Assembly (NCBI GenBank): GCA_036499165.1
Contig: DASYEE010000098.1
Location: 1 to 43,030 of the forward strand
Source: Galbitalea sp036499165
GTDB lineage: Bacteria > Actinomycetota > Actinomycetes > Actinomycetales > Microbacteriaceae
Direction of reading: 5' to 3'
DNA length: 43,030 nucleotides
Shown here: positions 7,573-15,757 of the stretch, piece after piece
Position numbering within the stretch: position 1 is the first letter of the stretch
Layout of the letters: each line of letters starts with the position of its first letter
The notes under the pieces: generated by a model
Told to the model about the DNA's origin: nothing
What the model saw: only the letters and a program-made list of their open reading frames with translations
The model's database searches: none
Translations under genes and position numbers: made by a program

Positions 7573-8520
7573 TCAGGCGTGCAACGCCGAGTTGAGCTCG
7601 ATGCCGCCACCCGTACGGGCCAGCACTTCGACAGCACCGGTGACCGAGTTGCGACGGAATAAGAGACCCGGCCGCCCGCTCAGCTCGACGGCCTTGACCG
7701 CTCGCGGTGCCTCGCCGGGCGTAGCGCCGACGATGATCACCTTGGTACCAGCCGTCACGTAAAGCCCGGCCTCAATGACGCTGTCGTCGCCGATCGAGAT
7801 GCCGATGCCCGAATTCGCACCGAGGAGGGCTCGCTCACCGATGGCGACGCGCTGCGTTCCGCCGCCGGACAGGGTGCCCATGATGGATGCGCCGCCCCCG
7901 ATATCCGATCCGTCGCCGACGACGACACCCTGCGAGATCCTGCCCTCGACCATGGACGCACCGAGGGTGCCCGCGTTGTAGTTGACGAACCCCTCGTGCA
8001 TCACGGTCGTGCCCGGAGCGAGGTGGGCGCCAAGGCGAACCCGGGACGCATCGGCGATCCGCACGCGATCCGGCGTCACGTAGTCGATCAGCCGGGGGAA
8101 CTTGTCGATCCCGTGCGCCGAGATTCCTGCGCGCTGCAGCGACGGCCGCAGGCGCGAGAAGTCTGCAGGATGCACCGGACCCGCGGTCGTCCACGCGACG
8201 ATTGGAAGCTGGCCGAAGATGCCGTCGAGATTGATCGTGTTCGGGGCGACGAGCAGGTGCGACAGCAGGTGAAGTCGAAGGTAGGCATCCGAGGTGGAGG
8301 CCGGGGCGGCATCCAGGTCGATCTCGACGGTGACGAACACCAGGCGCACGTTGCGGCGCTTGTCGTCACCCACCCACTCCTCGAAGTCCGCCGGTGCGAT
8401 GTAGCGTTCCGTACCGGCCGGGAGTTCGCCGAGCTTTGGCGCAGGAAACCAGGTGTCGAGCACGGTGCCGTCGCCTGCGATCGTGGCGAGTCCGTAGCCC
8501 CATGCGGCACGAGAAGTCAT
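7573..8520 (-). CDS. dapD: Tetrahydrodipicolinate N-succinyltransferase DapD
   Basis: A 315-residue enzyme that transfers succinate from succinyl-CoA to tetrahydrodipicolinate, first step of the succinylase lysine/DAP route. The C-terminal half is a left-handed beta helix with hexapeptide repeats (about 165-285), including the MHEGFVNYNAGT and MVEGRIS segments typical of actinobacterial DapD. Its length matches the M. tuberculosis enzyme (about 317) rather than the shorter E. coli type. The start is supported by TACTCT ending 6 nt upstream. dapE lies divergently 0.7 kb away and dapC is upstream in the window, so three pathway genes cluster here. Confidence 0.94.
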   Translation of the reverse strand: MTSRAAWGYGLATIAGDGTVLDTWFPAPKLGELPAGTERYIAPADFEEWVGDDKRRNVRLVFVTVEIDLDAAPASTSDAYLRLHLLSHLLVAPNTINLDGIFGQLPIVAWTTAGPVHPADFSRLRPSLQRAGISAHGIDKFPRLIDYVTPDRVRIADASRVRLGAHLAPGTTVMHEGFVNYNAGTLGASMVEGRISQGVVVGDGSDIGGGASIMGTLSGGGTQRVAIGERALLGANSGIGISIGDDSVIEAGLYVTAGTKVIIVGATPGEAPRAVKAVELSGRPGLLFRRNSVTGAVEVLARTGGGIELNSALHA

Positions 8521-8752
8521 GCTTCAAGAGTACTGGCGGCGAGTGGATTACCTGCGGGATGCCGTCCCAGCGCCAATTGGGTCGCTGCAGGGCGCGCTAG
8601 ACCTGACGGCGGGGCCCAACTGGGGGTACCAACTGCGACGCGGGTTGCTTGAGCTCAGCCCGGGCGACCTCGAACACATTCGCGGCGCTATGGGTGCAAC
8701 GGGAGAAGCGGGCGCACCGAAAGCAATGGGAGATGCGGCAGTCGCCGGATGA
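8519..8752 (+). CDS. Small hypothetical ORF overlapping the MarR start
   Basis: A 77-residue reading frame of unknown function. In its favour, its stop overlaps the MarR start (ATGA at 8749), its first 55 codons have a normal composition, and nothing else fills this 230-bp gap. Against it, its ATG overlaps the divergent dapD start codon by two bases, leaving no room for its own promoter, and the likely dapD promoter lies inside it. No domain is recognised; the last 20 residues are Gly/Ala-rich. It may be an upstream coupled peptide or simply the divergent promoter region. Confidence 0.35.
   Translation: MLQEYWRRVDYLRDAVPAPIGSLQGALDLTAGPNWGYQLRRGLLELSPGDLEHIRGAMGATGEAGAPKAMGDAAVAG
8527..8532 (-). 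promoter_or_regulatory. -10 box, leaderless-type start of dapD
   Basis: On the minus strand TACTCT ends 6 nt before the dapD ATG (8520), with no ribosome site between. The box falls inside the first codons of the small plus-strand ORF that starts at 8519, which casts doubt on that ORF's start. Confidence 0.45.
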
Positions 8753-9213
8753 CCGGCGATCGCGCGCGTCACACCGGATTCCTCTCTGAGGACGACAGCA
8801 CAGGTCTCATGCTCTGGCGAGTGACAAACGCGTGGCAGGCGGCCCAGCGCGCTGCACTCAAGCCCTTTTGGCTCACCCACGTGCAGTTCGTGCTCCTGGC
8901 GTCGCTCGCGTGGCTCGATGGCGACGAGCCCCCACCCCCCCCCACCCAACAACAACTCGCGTCGTACGCCCACACCGATCCGATGATGACGTCGCAGGCA
9001 TTGCGGACGCTGGAAGGTGAGGGGCTCATCGAGCGGGTGCAGCATCGGAGCGATGGTCGCGCGCGTCTCCTGCACGCGACCAAAGACGGTATCGCGCTCG
9101 CGAACCGCGCCGTCGTCGCGGTCGAGGCCGTCGACGCCACGTTCTTTGCACCGCTCGACACAGAACGGGATGCCTTCACCAGCCACCTGAGTGTGCTCGC
9201 CTCTCGCGGGTAG
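8749..9213 (+). CDS. MarR-family transcriptional regulator
   Basis: A 154-residue winged-helix regulator. The central part has the MarR layout: a first helix after LTHVQFVLLASLAWL (about 40-54), a recognition-helix region around DPMMTSQALRTLEGEGLIER (77-96) and the basic wing turn with RSDGRARLLHAT (about 100-111). The ligand is unknown. A run of nine C at 8935-8943 encodes a Pro stretch just before the DNA-binding core, and a length change there would frameshift the protein. Its stop codon TAG lies inside the presumed -10 box of dapE, so MarR and dapE are adjacent but probably separately transcribed. Confidence 0.87.
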   Translation: MTGDRARHTGFLSEDDSTGLMLWRVTNAWQAAQRAALKPFWLTHVQFVLLASLAWLDGDEPPPPPTQQQLASYAHTDPMMTSQALRTLEGEGLIERVQHRSDGRARLLHATKDGIALANRAVVAVEAVDATFFAPLDTERDAFTSHLSVLASRG

Positions 9214-9216
9214 AAT
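9211..9216 (+). promoter_or_regulatory. -10 box, leaderless-type start of dapE
   Basis: TAGAAT ends 7 nt before the ATG at 9224. It overlaps the MarR stop codon and is followed by T/C only, so no ribosome site is available. This favours 9224 over the upstream in-frame GTG at 9191. Confidence 0.55.
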
Positions 9217-9223
9217 TTTCCCC

Positions 9224-10315
9224 ATGCCGACTGCGCCCACTCTCGACCTTCTCGGCTCATCTCTCGAGATCACGCGCCAGTTGTGCGACATCCCCTCCGT
9301 TTCGGGCGATGAGGGCGGCCTCGCGGATGCCATCGTCGCGGCTCTTGCGGGAGCTTCTCACCTCGAGATCGTGCGGGACGGCGATGCGATCGTCGCGAGA
9401 ACCTCACTCGGCCGCGCGCGCAGGGTCGTGATCGCCGGTCACATCGACACGGTGCCGATCAACGACAACGTCCCGACCCGCGACGAGACGATCGACGGAA
9501 GCGACTACCTGTGGGGGAGAGGAACGGTCGACATGAAGGCCGGGGTCGCGGTGCAGTTGAAGCTCGCGCTGGAGCTCTCCGCGCCCGCCGTCGACATCAC
9601 CTGGATCTGGTACGACCACGAAGAGGTTTCGGCCTCACTCAACGGTCTCGGCCGCTTGGCGCGCAACCGGCCCCACCTTCTCTCGGGTGATTTCGCGATC
9701 CTCGGTGAGCCGAGTAATTCGATCATCGAGGGCGGATGCAACGGCAACCTGAGGGTCGAGGTGCGCACCTTTGGCACGCGAGCGCATTCCGCTCGCGCGT
9801 GGGTTGGCCACAACGCGATCCACGATCTCGCGCCGATCCTCGACACGCTTGCCGCATACGTTCCCCGCGAGGTCGAGGTCGATGGGCTCGTCTACAAGGA
9901 GGGCCTGAACGCCGTCGGGATCAGCGGCGGGGTCGCGGGCAACGTCATCCCGGACGAGGCCATGGTTCACATCAACTACCGATTCGCCCCGAGTCGCAGC
10001 GGAGACGAGGCGGTCGCGCACCTTCGCGAGCTGTTCGCGGGCTACGACCTGACCGTGGTCGATCTCGCGGAGGGCGCGAGGCCCGGCCTCGACGCCCCGC
10101 TCGCGCAGCAATTCGTCGCGGCGGTCGGTGGCGCGCCCCGGCCGAAATACGGCTGGACGGATGTCGCCCGCTTCTCGAGCCTCGGAGTGCCAGCGGTCAA
10201 CTATGGTCCGGGAGACCCGATCAAGGCGCACGCGGATGACGAGCGAGTCGCGGTCGCGCAAATCGAGGCCTGCGAGCGGGGGCTGCGCGCGTGGCTGAAC
10301 GGCAATGATGACTAG
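9224..10315 (+). CDS. dapE: Succinyl-diaminopimelate desuccinylase DapE
   Basis: A 363-residue M20-family metallopeptidase that hydrolyses N-succinyl-LL-diaminopimelate to LL-DAP and succinate. The dinuclear zinc site is visible: H73 and D75 in GHIDTVP, the bridging D103 in GTVDMKAG, the catalytic pair E133/E134 in DHEEVS, and a late His in IKAHADDE. The dimerisation (lid) domain occupies about 175-285. Its stop overlaps the start of the next gene by 11 bp, so the PIG-V-like gene is translated from the same message. It completes the dapC/dapD/dapE set in this window. Confidence 0.93.
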   Translation: MPTAPTLDLLGSSLEITRQLCDIPSVSGDEGGLADAIVAALAGASHLEIVRDGDAIVARTSLGRARRVVIAGHIDTVPINDNVPTRDETIDGSDYLWGRGTVDMKAGVAVQLKLALELSAPAVDITWIWYDHEEVSASLNGLGRLARNRPHLLSGDFAILGEPSNSIIEGGCNGNLRVEVRTFGTRAHSARAWVGHNAIHDLAPILDTLAAYVPREVEVDGLVYKEGLNAVGISGGVAGNVIPDEAMVHINYRFAPSRSGDEAVAHLRELFAGYDLTVVDLAEGARPGLDAPLAQQFVAAVGGAPRPKYGWTDVARFSSLGVPAVNYGPGDPIKAHADDERVAVAQIEACERGLRAWLNGNDD

Positions 10316-11546
10316 CACCCTCGATGGCACGCTCCCACACGTGTCGACGAGCGCGTTCTCGCGGTTCCGCAGCACGCCGTGGTGGGTTCAGGTGCTGGTA
10401 ATTTTCGCGGCCTCACGGGTCGTCACCACCGTCATCATGCTCGTCTTCGCGAGCCTCCAGGCTGCGAACGCCTGGACCGGGGCCCACCCGGACTACTTCT
10501 CGTTCGCGGGAATCTGGGATGGCACCTGGTATCACATCGTCGCCGCGTCGGGGTATCCCGCGGTGCTGCCGCACACCGCGGACGGCCACATCGACCAGAA
10601 CGCGTGGGCGTTCCTGCCCGCGTACCCGATGCTGGTCGGGGCGCTTTCGACAATTACGAGCCTGTCGTTCAACTCGGTTGGGGTGTTCGTCTCCGTCGGC
10701 TTCGCCGCGGGCGCGGCCCTGGTGTTCTACAAGCTGCTGCTGCCGCACCTCGGAGCATCGACATCCATGTTTGCGGTCGTGCTGTTTTCGGTCGCGCCGC
10801 TTTCGCCCATATTCCAGGTCGACTACGCGGAGTCGATGATGGTGTTCTTCCTGGCGCTGTCATTGTTGTACCTCCAGCGAAGGCAGTACTGGATCATGCT
10901 CCTGCCCGTCGTCGCGATGGCGTTCACGCGGCCGACCGGTCTCGCATTCGCCCTGGCCCTCGGGCTGCATGTCGTGTACAGGTACATCGTGCGGCGGAGA
11001 GAGGCATTCCCCTTCGCAGAACAGGTGAGCGCGATTTCGGCGACCGTGATTGCCGGCATCCTCGGCTATGCGTGGCCCGCCATCGCGGGTGCGGTCACGG
11101 GCGTGCCGGACGCGTACACCGCCACGGAACTGTCGTGGCGGGCACCGTACGTGGGCTGGGCAGACCTCGTTCCGTTCCAGCCCTGGATCCAGGGGGCCGA
11201 GTGGTGGGTCGGCCGAGCCGGCATCGGTGGGTCGACGGTCGCCATCGTCCTCCTGCTCGTCACGATCGCCCTCTTCGCCGGTCTCATGTTTACTCCGCCG
11301 GCCAGGCGTCTCGGGGTCGACCTGCGCCTGTGGGGCGCGAGCTGGGTCATCTACCTGCTGGCGGTGTTCTTTCCCCAGTCGAGCCTGTTTCGGCTGCTTG
11401 TGCCGCTCTTTCCCCTGTTGGGCGCGCTCGCCATCCCCCGATCACGCACGTACCGTGTCGTGGTGGTGCTGGCGTGCATCCTCGGGCAGATCGGGTGGAT
11501 CTACATTGCATACTGGGTCGACGGATACGACTGGACGCCTCCGTAG
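10305..11546 (+). CDS. PIG-V-like (GT76) membrane mannosyltransferase
   Basis: A 413-residue polytopic membrane protein with about 9-10 hydrophobic segments. The first extracytoplasmic loop has WDGTWY (71-76) followed by SGYP and AFLPAYP (about 102-108), the signature of PIG-V-type GT-C glycosyltransferases, where the loop Asp (D72) is a catalytic candidate. In actinobacteria these relatives are thought to use polyprenyl-phosphate mannose; the acceptor is unknown here. It may start at 10305 or the next codon (ATGATG). It overlaps dapE by 11 bp, so translation is likely coupled, although the functions look unrelated. Confidence 0.78.
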   Translation: MMTSTLDGTLPHVSTSAFSRFRSTPWWVQVLVIFAASRVVTTVIMLVFASLQAANAWTGAHPDYFSFAGIWDGTWYHIVAASGYPAVLPHTADGHIDQNAWAFLPAYPMLVGALSTITSLSFNSVGVFVSVGFAAGAALVFYKLLLPHLGASTSMFAVVLFSVAPLSPIFQVDYAESMMVFFLALSLLYLQRRQYWIMLLPVVAMAFTRPTGLAFALALGLHVVYRYIVRRREAFPFAEQVSAISATVIAGILGYAWPAIAGAVTGVPDAYTATELSWRAPYVGWADLVPFQPWIQGAEWWVGRAGIGGSTVAIVLLLVTIALFAGLMFTPPARRLGVDLRLWGASWVIYLLAVFFPQSSLFRLLVPLFPLLGALAIPRSRTYRVVVVLACILGQIGWIYIAYWVDGYDWTPP

Positions 11547-11604
11547 ATCGGCCCATGGTTCGACAGTAAATCGGCCGGAAAACGCAACCCCCTTGTGCCT
11601 CGTT

Positions 11605-11633
11605 TTCGTGGGAGACGAGAAATAGACGATAAT
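11605..11633 (+). promoter_or_regulatory. Possible promoter of the DUF3117 gene
   Basis: GATAAT (11628-11633) resembles a -10 hexamer, with TTCGTG 17 bp upstream as a weak -35. CTCGT and ACGAG flank the spacer as a short inverted repeat. The transcript would carry a leader of about 25 nt with GAAGGGG before the ATG at 11665. Confidence 0.35.
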
Positions 11634-11664
11634 GGACAGGTAACCATCTGGAAGGGGATTACTC

Positions 11665-11835
11665 ATGGCAGCCATGAAGCCGAGGACCGGAGACGGGCCA
11701 ATGGAGGCTGTCAAAGAGGGTCGCCTCATCATCGTGCGTGTACCGCTCGAGGGTGGCGGTCGTCTCGTCGTTTCAGTGAACGACGCAGAGGCGAAAGAGC
11801 TTCACGACGCTCTCGCTGGGGTCGTGCAGGGCTAG
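11665..11835 (+). CDS. DUF3117 small conserved protein
   Basis: A 56-residue protein beginning MAAMKPRTGDGP and containing VPLEGGGRLVV, the hallmark of the actinobacterial DUF3117 family (M. tuberculosis Rv1211 is a member, from memory). Its molecular role is unknown. A strong ribosome site, GAAGGGG, lies about 7 nt before the ATG. It stands alone between the convergent O-methyltransferase and the PIG-V gene, and it is too short for many gene callers, so it is easily missed. The sequence match to the family is nearly full length. Confidence 0.92.
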   Translation: MAAMKPRTGDGPMEAVKEGRLIIVRVPLEGGGRLVVSVNDAEAKELHDALAGVVQG

Positions 11836-11873
11836 CTTTTCCGCCCGTTCAGCGGTTCTGGCCTTACCGCGCG

Positions 11874-12506
11874 CTACTCGCTGATCCTGGTTAGCTGCAG
11901 CAGTCCGTCTCCCGCAAGGGAGAGAGCGCTGAGAACTGCGGGGGATCCCGCGATCTCGCTGAGCAGCGTGCGGAAACCGGCGACGGTGTCGTCGCGGGCG
12001 GTGGGGTCTGAGACTCGTCCCTTCCACAGCGCGTGGGGAATAACCACAGTGCCGCCGACTCTCACGAGTCGCAGCCCGTGCTCGACGTATTCGATGACGG
12101 AATGCGGGTCGCCGTCCACGATCACGAGGTCGTAGCTGCCTTCGTTCATGCGCGGCAGCACATCGAGCGCGCGACCGGCGATGAGCCTGGCCTGGTTGGC
12201 TGGTACGCCAGCCTCCGCGAAAGCGCGTTTGGCGGTCTGCTGGTAGTCGAGCTCGATGTCGATGGATGTCAGGGTCGCGTCAGGCGCGCCAGCGAACACC
12301 CAGAGCCCGCTCACGCCGACCCCCGTCCCGATCTCGATGACGGTCGTGGCATTGGTCGCGGCGGCAAGAACGGCGATCTGCGCGCCGACTGCGGGGGAGA
12401 CGGGATCGACTCCGTTCTCGAGTGAATGGGCGCGCGCCGCGGCGATCGCCGGGCTTTCGACGACGAAGTCTTCTGCGAACTTCCAGCTGAGGTCTTTTTC
12501 TGCCAT
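11874..12506 (-). CDS. SAM-dependent O-methyltransferase (class I, family 3-like)
   Basis: A 210-residue soluble methyltransferase. The SAM-binding glycine loop is VIEIGTGVGVSG (about 56-67), the acidic residue after strand 2 is in TSIDIE, and DLVIVDGDP is motif IV. Layout and size match the catechol/caffeoyl-CoA O-methyltransferase group, and its place next to tatB matches M. tuberculosis Rv1220c. The acceptor is unknown. AAGGAG lies 8 nt before the ATG. In mycobacteria a sigE-type sigma factor gene sits between this gene and tatB; here the two are divergent with only 66 bp between them. Confidence 0.88.
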   Translation of the reverse strand: MAEKDLSWKFAEDFVVESPAIAAARAHSLENGVDPVSPAVGAQIAVLAAATNATTVIEIGTGVGVSGLWVFAGAPDATLTSIDIELDYQQTAKRAFAEAGVPANQARLIAGRALDVLPRMNEGSYDLVIVDGDPHSVIEYVEHGLRLVRVGGTVVIPHALWKGRVSDPTARDDTVAGFRTLLSEIAGSPAVLSALSLAGDGLLQLTRISE

Positions 12507-12560
12507 TGGGTGTGCTCCTTGTGCGCTCTAAGCCTAGGGCGAGCACCCAGCGCAGGGAGC

Positions 12561-12566
12561 TATTCT
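12561..12566 (+). promoter_or_regulatory. -10 box, leaderless-type start of tatB
   Basis: TATTCT ends 6 nt before the GTG at 12573. The intervening GGAG is only 2 nt from the GTG, too close for normal ribosome binding, so a leaderless start is more likely. Confidence 0.5.
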
Positions 12567-12572
12567 GGAGTC

Positions 12573-12923
12573 GTGTTTGGGATCACCTTCGACAAGCTTG
12601 CACTCATCGGCGTGATCGCCGTCTTCGTGCTCGGCCCCGAGCGCATGCCGGAATATGCGCGCAAGCTTGCTCAGCTCGTGAAGTCGCTCCGCGCGATGGC
12701 AGACGGCGCGAAAGATCGCATGCGCGAAGAGATGGGGCCGGACTTCGAGGAGGTCGACTGGAAGAAACTCGACCCGCGGCAGTACGACCCTCGCAGGATC
12801 ATCCGCGAGGCGCTGCTCGACGATGACGATCCGGCGAAGCCAGCCCAGCCGGTCGTGCGTCCGGCGCGTCCCGTGGTCACTCCGGCCGACGGCCCGGCCC
12901 CGTGGGACTCTGAAGCCACCTGA
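12573..12923 (+). CDS. tatB: Twin-arginine translocase subunit TatB
   Basis: A 116-residue TatA/B-family protein. It has one N-terminal transmembrane helix (about 7-19), the VLGPERMPEY hinge (18-27), an amphipathic helix (28-50) and a charged cytoplasmic tail ending in a Pro/Asp-rich stretch. The early acidic/GP region and position beside the O-methyltransferase fit TatB rather than TatA. It would form the TatBC receptor for folded twin-arginine substrates. GTG at 12573 is preferred because the TM helix follows at once, as in all family members; longer in-frame starts would add an unrelated leader. Confidence 0.88.
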   Translation: MFGITFDKLALIGVIAVFVLGPERMPEYARKLAQLVKSLRAMADGAKDRMREEMGPDFEEVDWKKLDPRQYDPRRIIREALLDDDDPAKPAQPVVRPARPVVTPADGPAPWDSEAT

Positions 12924-12937
12924 TCGGCGGTGGCTTC
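12912..12937 (+). terminator. Perfect 9-bp stem-loop across the tatB stop
   Basis: GAAGCCACC (12912-12920) and GGTGGCTTC (12929-12937) pair perfectly around an 8-nt loop that contains the tatB stop codon. It sits between tatB and the convergent gabD2, so it can serve both. No T-run follows. Confidence 0.6.
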
Positions 12938-12950
12938 TCCGGGCGGCGCG

Positions 12951-14501
12951 TTACCGGCGGCGGATCGCCTTCAGCGACTTGAGCAGGAGCTCCATCACGC
13001 CAGAGAGCTTCGCGAACTCGGCGCCGGTGCGCGGAAGCGTCATCAGTCCGGTTGACTCCGCGACCGTGCGCGAGTCGACGAACCTCAGCAGGCCCTCGCG
13101 GCCATTGCGACGACCGAGCCCCGACTTCTTCATGCCGCCCATCGGGGCGTCAATGCTTGAGAAGGTGGCGCGGTAGCCCTCGTTGATGTTGACGCTGCCC
13201 GCGGAAATACGGTCTGCTATCTCCCTGGCTCGCGCCTTCGACCCGCTGAAGATCGCTGCATTCAGCCCGTAGTCGGTGGCGTTCGCGATATTCACGGCCT
13301 CATCGACGCTGTCGACGACGGCGATCGCGACGACCGGACCGAAGGTCTCGCCAGCGAAACATGCCATCTCGCTCGTCACGTTCGCAAGAACGGTCGGCTC
13401 GAAGAAGAAGGGGCCGAGATCGGGGCGCGGCTTGCCCCCGGTCAGGACCGTCGCACCCTTGGCGACCGCGTCATCCACGTGGGCCTTGACGCGCTCGAGC
13501 TGGGCGGCGTTGGTAAGGGACCCGACATCCGTCGTGTAGTCGAGGGCCGGGCCGGGCACGAGAGACGCAACGCGCTCGACGAATGCCGTCGTGAACTCGT
13601 CGGCGACTGCGCGCTCGACGTAAATGCGCTCGATCGACACGCAGAGCTGGCCCATCGACGAGAAGCACGAGTAGACCGCGTTCGCGGCCGCCTGCGCGGG
13701 CTTCACGTCGTCGAGCACAAGCATGGGGTTCTTGCCGCCGAGCTCGAGCGAGACTCCGACCAGCCGACTGGCAGCGCGCTCCGCGACCTTCGTTCCCGTG
13801 GCAGTCGACCCGGTGAAGCAGACGTAGTCACCGGCATCCACGACGGCGTTACCGATCTCTGTGCCGTCTCCGGCGACGACCGCCCAGAGTGCCGCAGGGA
13901 CACCGGCATCGACGAACGCTCGGCGCGTGGCGAGGATGGTGAGGGCGCCCTGGTTGTCGGCCTTCTGCACGACGGCGTTGCCGGTCGCGAGCGCCGGCAC
14001 GATGTCCATGAGCGCGAGGCTGAGAGGGTAGTTCCAGGGCGTGATGACGCCGATGACGCCCTTCGCCTTGTAGCTGACGCGGGTGGAGAAGACCAACGGG
14101 ATGCCGCCCCTGCGATGGTGCGTAGCCAGTACTCTCCGCGCCGCGAGCGCCGCGTAGCGGGTCGCGTTGCCGCCCTGGAAGACCTCCTCGAATGCCTGGC
14201 CGCGGGTCTTGCCGGTCTCGGTCTGGAGAACATCGAGCAGCCGGTCGCGGTCGGCCAGGAGGTTGTCGTGCGCCTTCAGGAGGATTCTGCGACGGCCTGC
14301 GAACCCGAGTTGCAGCCAGGCCAGCTGCGCGACGCGTGCAGCCGCCGCCGCGTCCTCAACATCCGCCGCTGTCGAGGTCGGGAGGTCGTAGAGGATCTCG
14401 CCGGTGAACGGCGCGATGATGGGTGTGCTTGTGGCGCCAGAGGCCGACAGGTCTTTGACCAGCTCAGCGGCGAGCGACCGGTCGACAACAATTCCGGACA
14501 T
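12951..14501 (-). CDS. gabD2: Succinate-semialdehyde dehydrogenase (GabD2-like)
   Basis: A 516-residue NAD(P)-dependent aldehyde dehydrogenase, predicted to oxidise succinate semialdehyde to succinate at the end of GABA breakdown. Catalytic residues are visible: N157 in PWNYP, E253 in LELGGKNPM and the nucleophile C287 in GQLCVS. The cofactor region has VQKADNQ where many ALDHs have KPSE, a feature I associate with the GabD2 branch. It is 89 bp downstream of mrp on the same strand and ends at the tatB hairpin. Another aldehyde dehydrogenase at 34.4-35.8 kb could feed the same route. The substrate is inferred from family only. Confidence 0.8.
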   Translation of the reverse strand: MSGIVVDRSLAAELVKDLSASGATSTPIIAPFTGEILYDLPTSTAADVEDAAAAARVAQLAWLQLGFAGRRRILLKAHDNLLADRDRLLDVLQTETGKTRGQAFEEVFQGGNATRYAALAARRVLATHHRRGGIPLVFSTRVSYKAKGVIGVITPWNYPLSLALMDIVPALATGNAVVQKADNQGALTILATRRAFVDAGVPAALWAVVAGDGTEIGNAVVDAGDYVCFTGSTATGTKVAERAASRLVGVSLELGGKNPMLVLDDVKPAQAAANAVYSCFSSMGQLCVSIERIYVERAVADEFTTAFVERVASLVPGPALDYTTDVGSLTNAAQLERVKAHVDDAVAKGATVLTGGKPRPDLGPFFFEPTVLANVTSEMACFAGETFGPVVAIAVVDSVDEAVNIANATDYGLNAAIFSGSKARAREIADRISAGSVNINEGYRATFSSIDAPMGGMKKSGLGRRNGREGLLRFVDSRTVAESTGLMTLPRTGAEFAKLSGVMELLLKSLKAIRRR

Positions 14502-14590
14502 GTGCCAAAACTACTATGAACCTCGCGCAAAGTGGGCGTGGAACATGAACGTCTTTCGCGTTGAGCTCGTTGCTGGTCAGGTCCGCGACT

Positions 14591-15757
14591 CTAGGTGACA
14601 GACAGGCCCAGTTTGCGACCGGCGAGGCCGCGAGCGCGGATCGCCAGCATATCTGCGACGGCAATGATGGCGGCGGCGGCCGGGTCATCCGGGTTGGAGA
14701 GCACGACGGGAGCACCGCGGTCGCCCCCCTCGCGGAGTCCGATGCTGATGGGGATCGACGCGAGCAGGGGAACGGCCTCGGTGTCGGTCGAGAGCCTGGC
14801 TGCGGCATCCGCGCCGCCACCGCTGCCGAAGATATCGAGAACCGAGCCATCGGCCTGGGGGAGGCCGGCCATGTTCTCGATGACGCCGATCACCTTCTGG
14901 CCGGTCTGGCGTGCGACAAGGGCGCTGCGTTCCGCGACGTCCGCTGCGGCAGGCTGGGGCGTTGTGACGACGAGGACCTCCGCCTGCGGCAGCAGCTGGC
15001 CGATCGAGATCGCGATGTCGCCGGTGCCAGGTGGCAGGTCGAGCAGGAGGATATCGAGGTCGCCGAAGAAGACATCGGTCAGAAATTGCTGGATTGTGCG
15101 GTGCAGCATGGGTCCGCGCCAGGAGACGGCGGTCGATGTGCCGTCGACAAACATGCCGATCGAGATGACCTTCACGTCGAAAGCGATCGGCGGCAGGATC
15201 ATGCCACCCACCTGGGTCGGTTTTGCGCCATCGATGCCGAGGATTCCCGGGATCGAGAAGCCGAAAACGTCAGCATCCACGATGCCGACCCGGAGGCCCC
15301 GTGAGGCGAGAACCACCCCCAGGTTGGCCGTCAGCGTCGACTTTCCAACGCCGCCCTTACCGCTTGTGATCGCATAGATGCGCGTGAGCGAATCCGGCCC
15401 GAACTGAACCGTCTTCGAGCGGCCACCGCGGAGCTTCGCGGTCAGCGCCTCGCGCTCCTCGCGAGTCATGACGGTGACATCGATGTTCGTGGCCACGACA
15501 CCCGGAACCGCGTCGACGGCGTCGCGAACGTCGGTCTCGATGCGGGTCGCAGCTGGGCATCCGACAATCGTCAGCTTGATTCCGACGTTGGCAGCGCCGT
15601 TCACGACGCGTACGTCGCCCACCATGTCGAGCTCGGTGATCGGGCGACGGATCTCCGGGTCGTCGACAGCGCCAAGGGCGACCAGGATGGCCGCTTCGAT
15701 GGACGCGGAGCTGGCCGCAGAGCCGGCTGGAGCAGCGGGCGACATGGCCGCTGTCAC
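14591..15757 (-). CDS. mrp: Mrp/ApbC-family iron-sulfur carrier ATPase
   Basis: A 388-residue ATPase thought to carry or insert Fe-S clusters. Residues 20-97 are a DUF59/MIP18 domain with CPAATRIE around C67. The P-loop region follows with the deviant Walker A GKGGVGKS (133-140), DADVFGFS and DLPPGTGD. The C-terminal CxxC of E. coli Mrp is absent (IENMAGLPQADG instead), as in other actinobacterial members. The GTG start at 15757 overlaps the DUF1003 stop in a GTGA, which argues for this start over the ATG four codons later and for translational coupling. Confidence 0.9.
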   Translation of the reverse strand: MTAAMSPAAPAGSAASSASIEAAILVALGAVDDPEIRRPITELDMVGDVRVVNGAANVGIKLTIVGCPAATRIETDVRDAVDAVPGVVATNIDVTVMTREEREALTAKLRGGRSKTVQFGPDSLTRIYAITSGKGGVGKSTLTANLGVVLASRGLRVGIVDADVFGFSIPGILGIDGAKPTQVGGMILPPIAFDVKVISIGMFVDGTSTAVSWRGPMLHRTIQQFLTDVFFGDLDILLLDLPPGTGDIAISIGQLLPQAEVLVVTTPQPAAADVAERSALVARQTGQKVIGVIENMAGLPQADGSVLDIFGSGGGADAAARLSTDTEAVPLLASIPISIGLREGGDRGAPVVLSNPDDPAAAAIIAVADMLAIRARGLAGRKLGLSVT

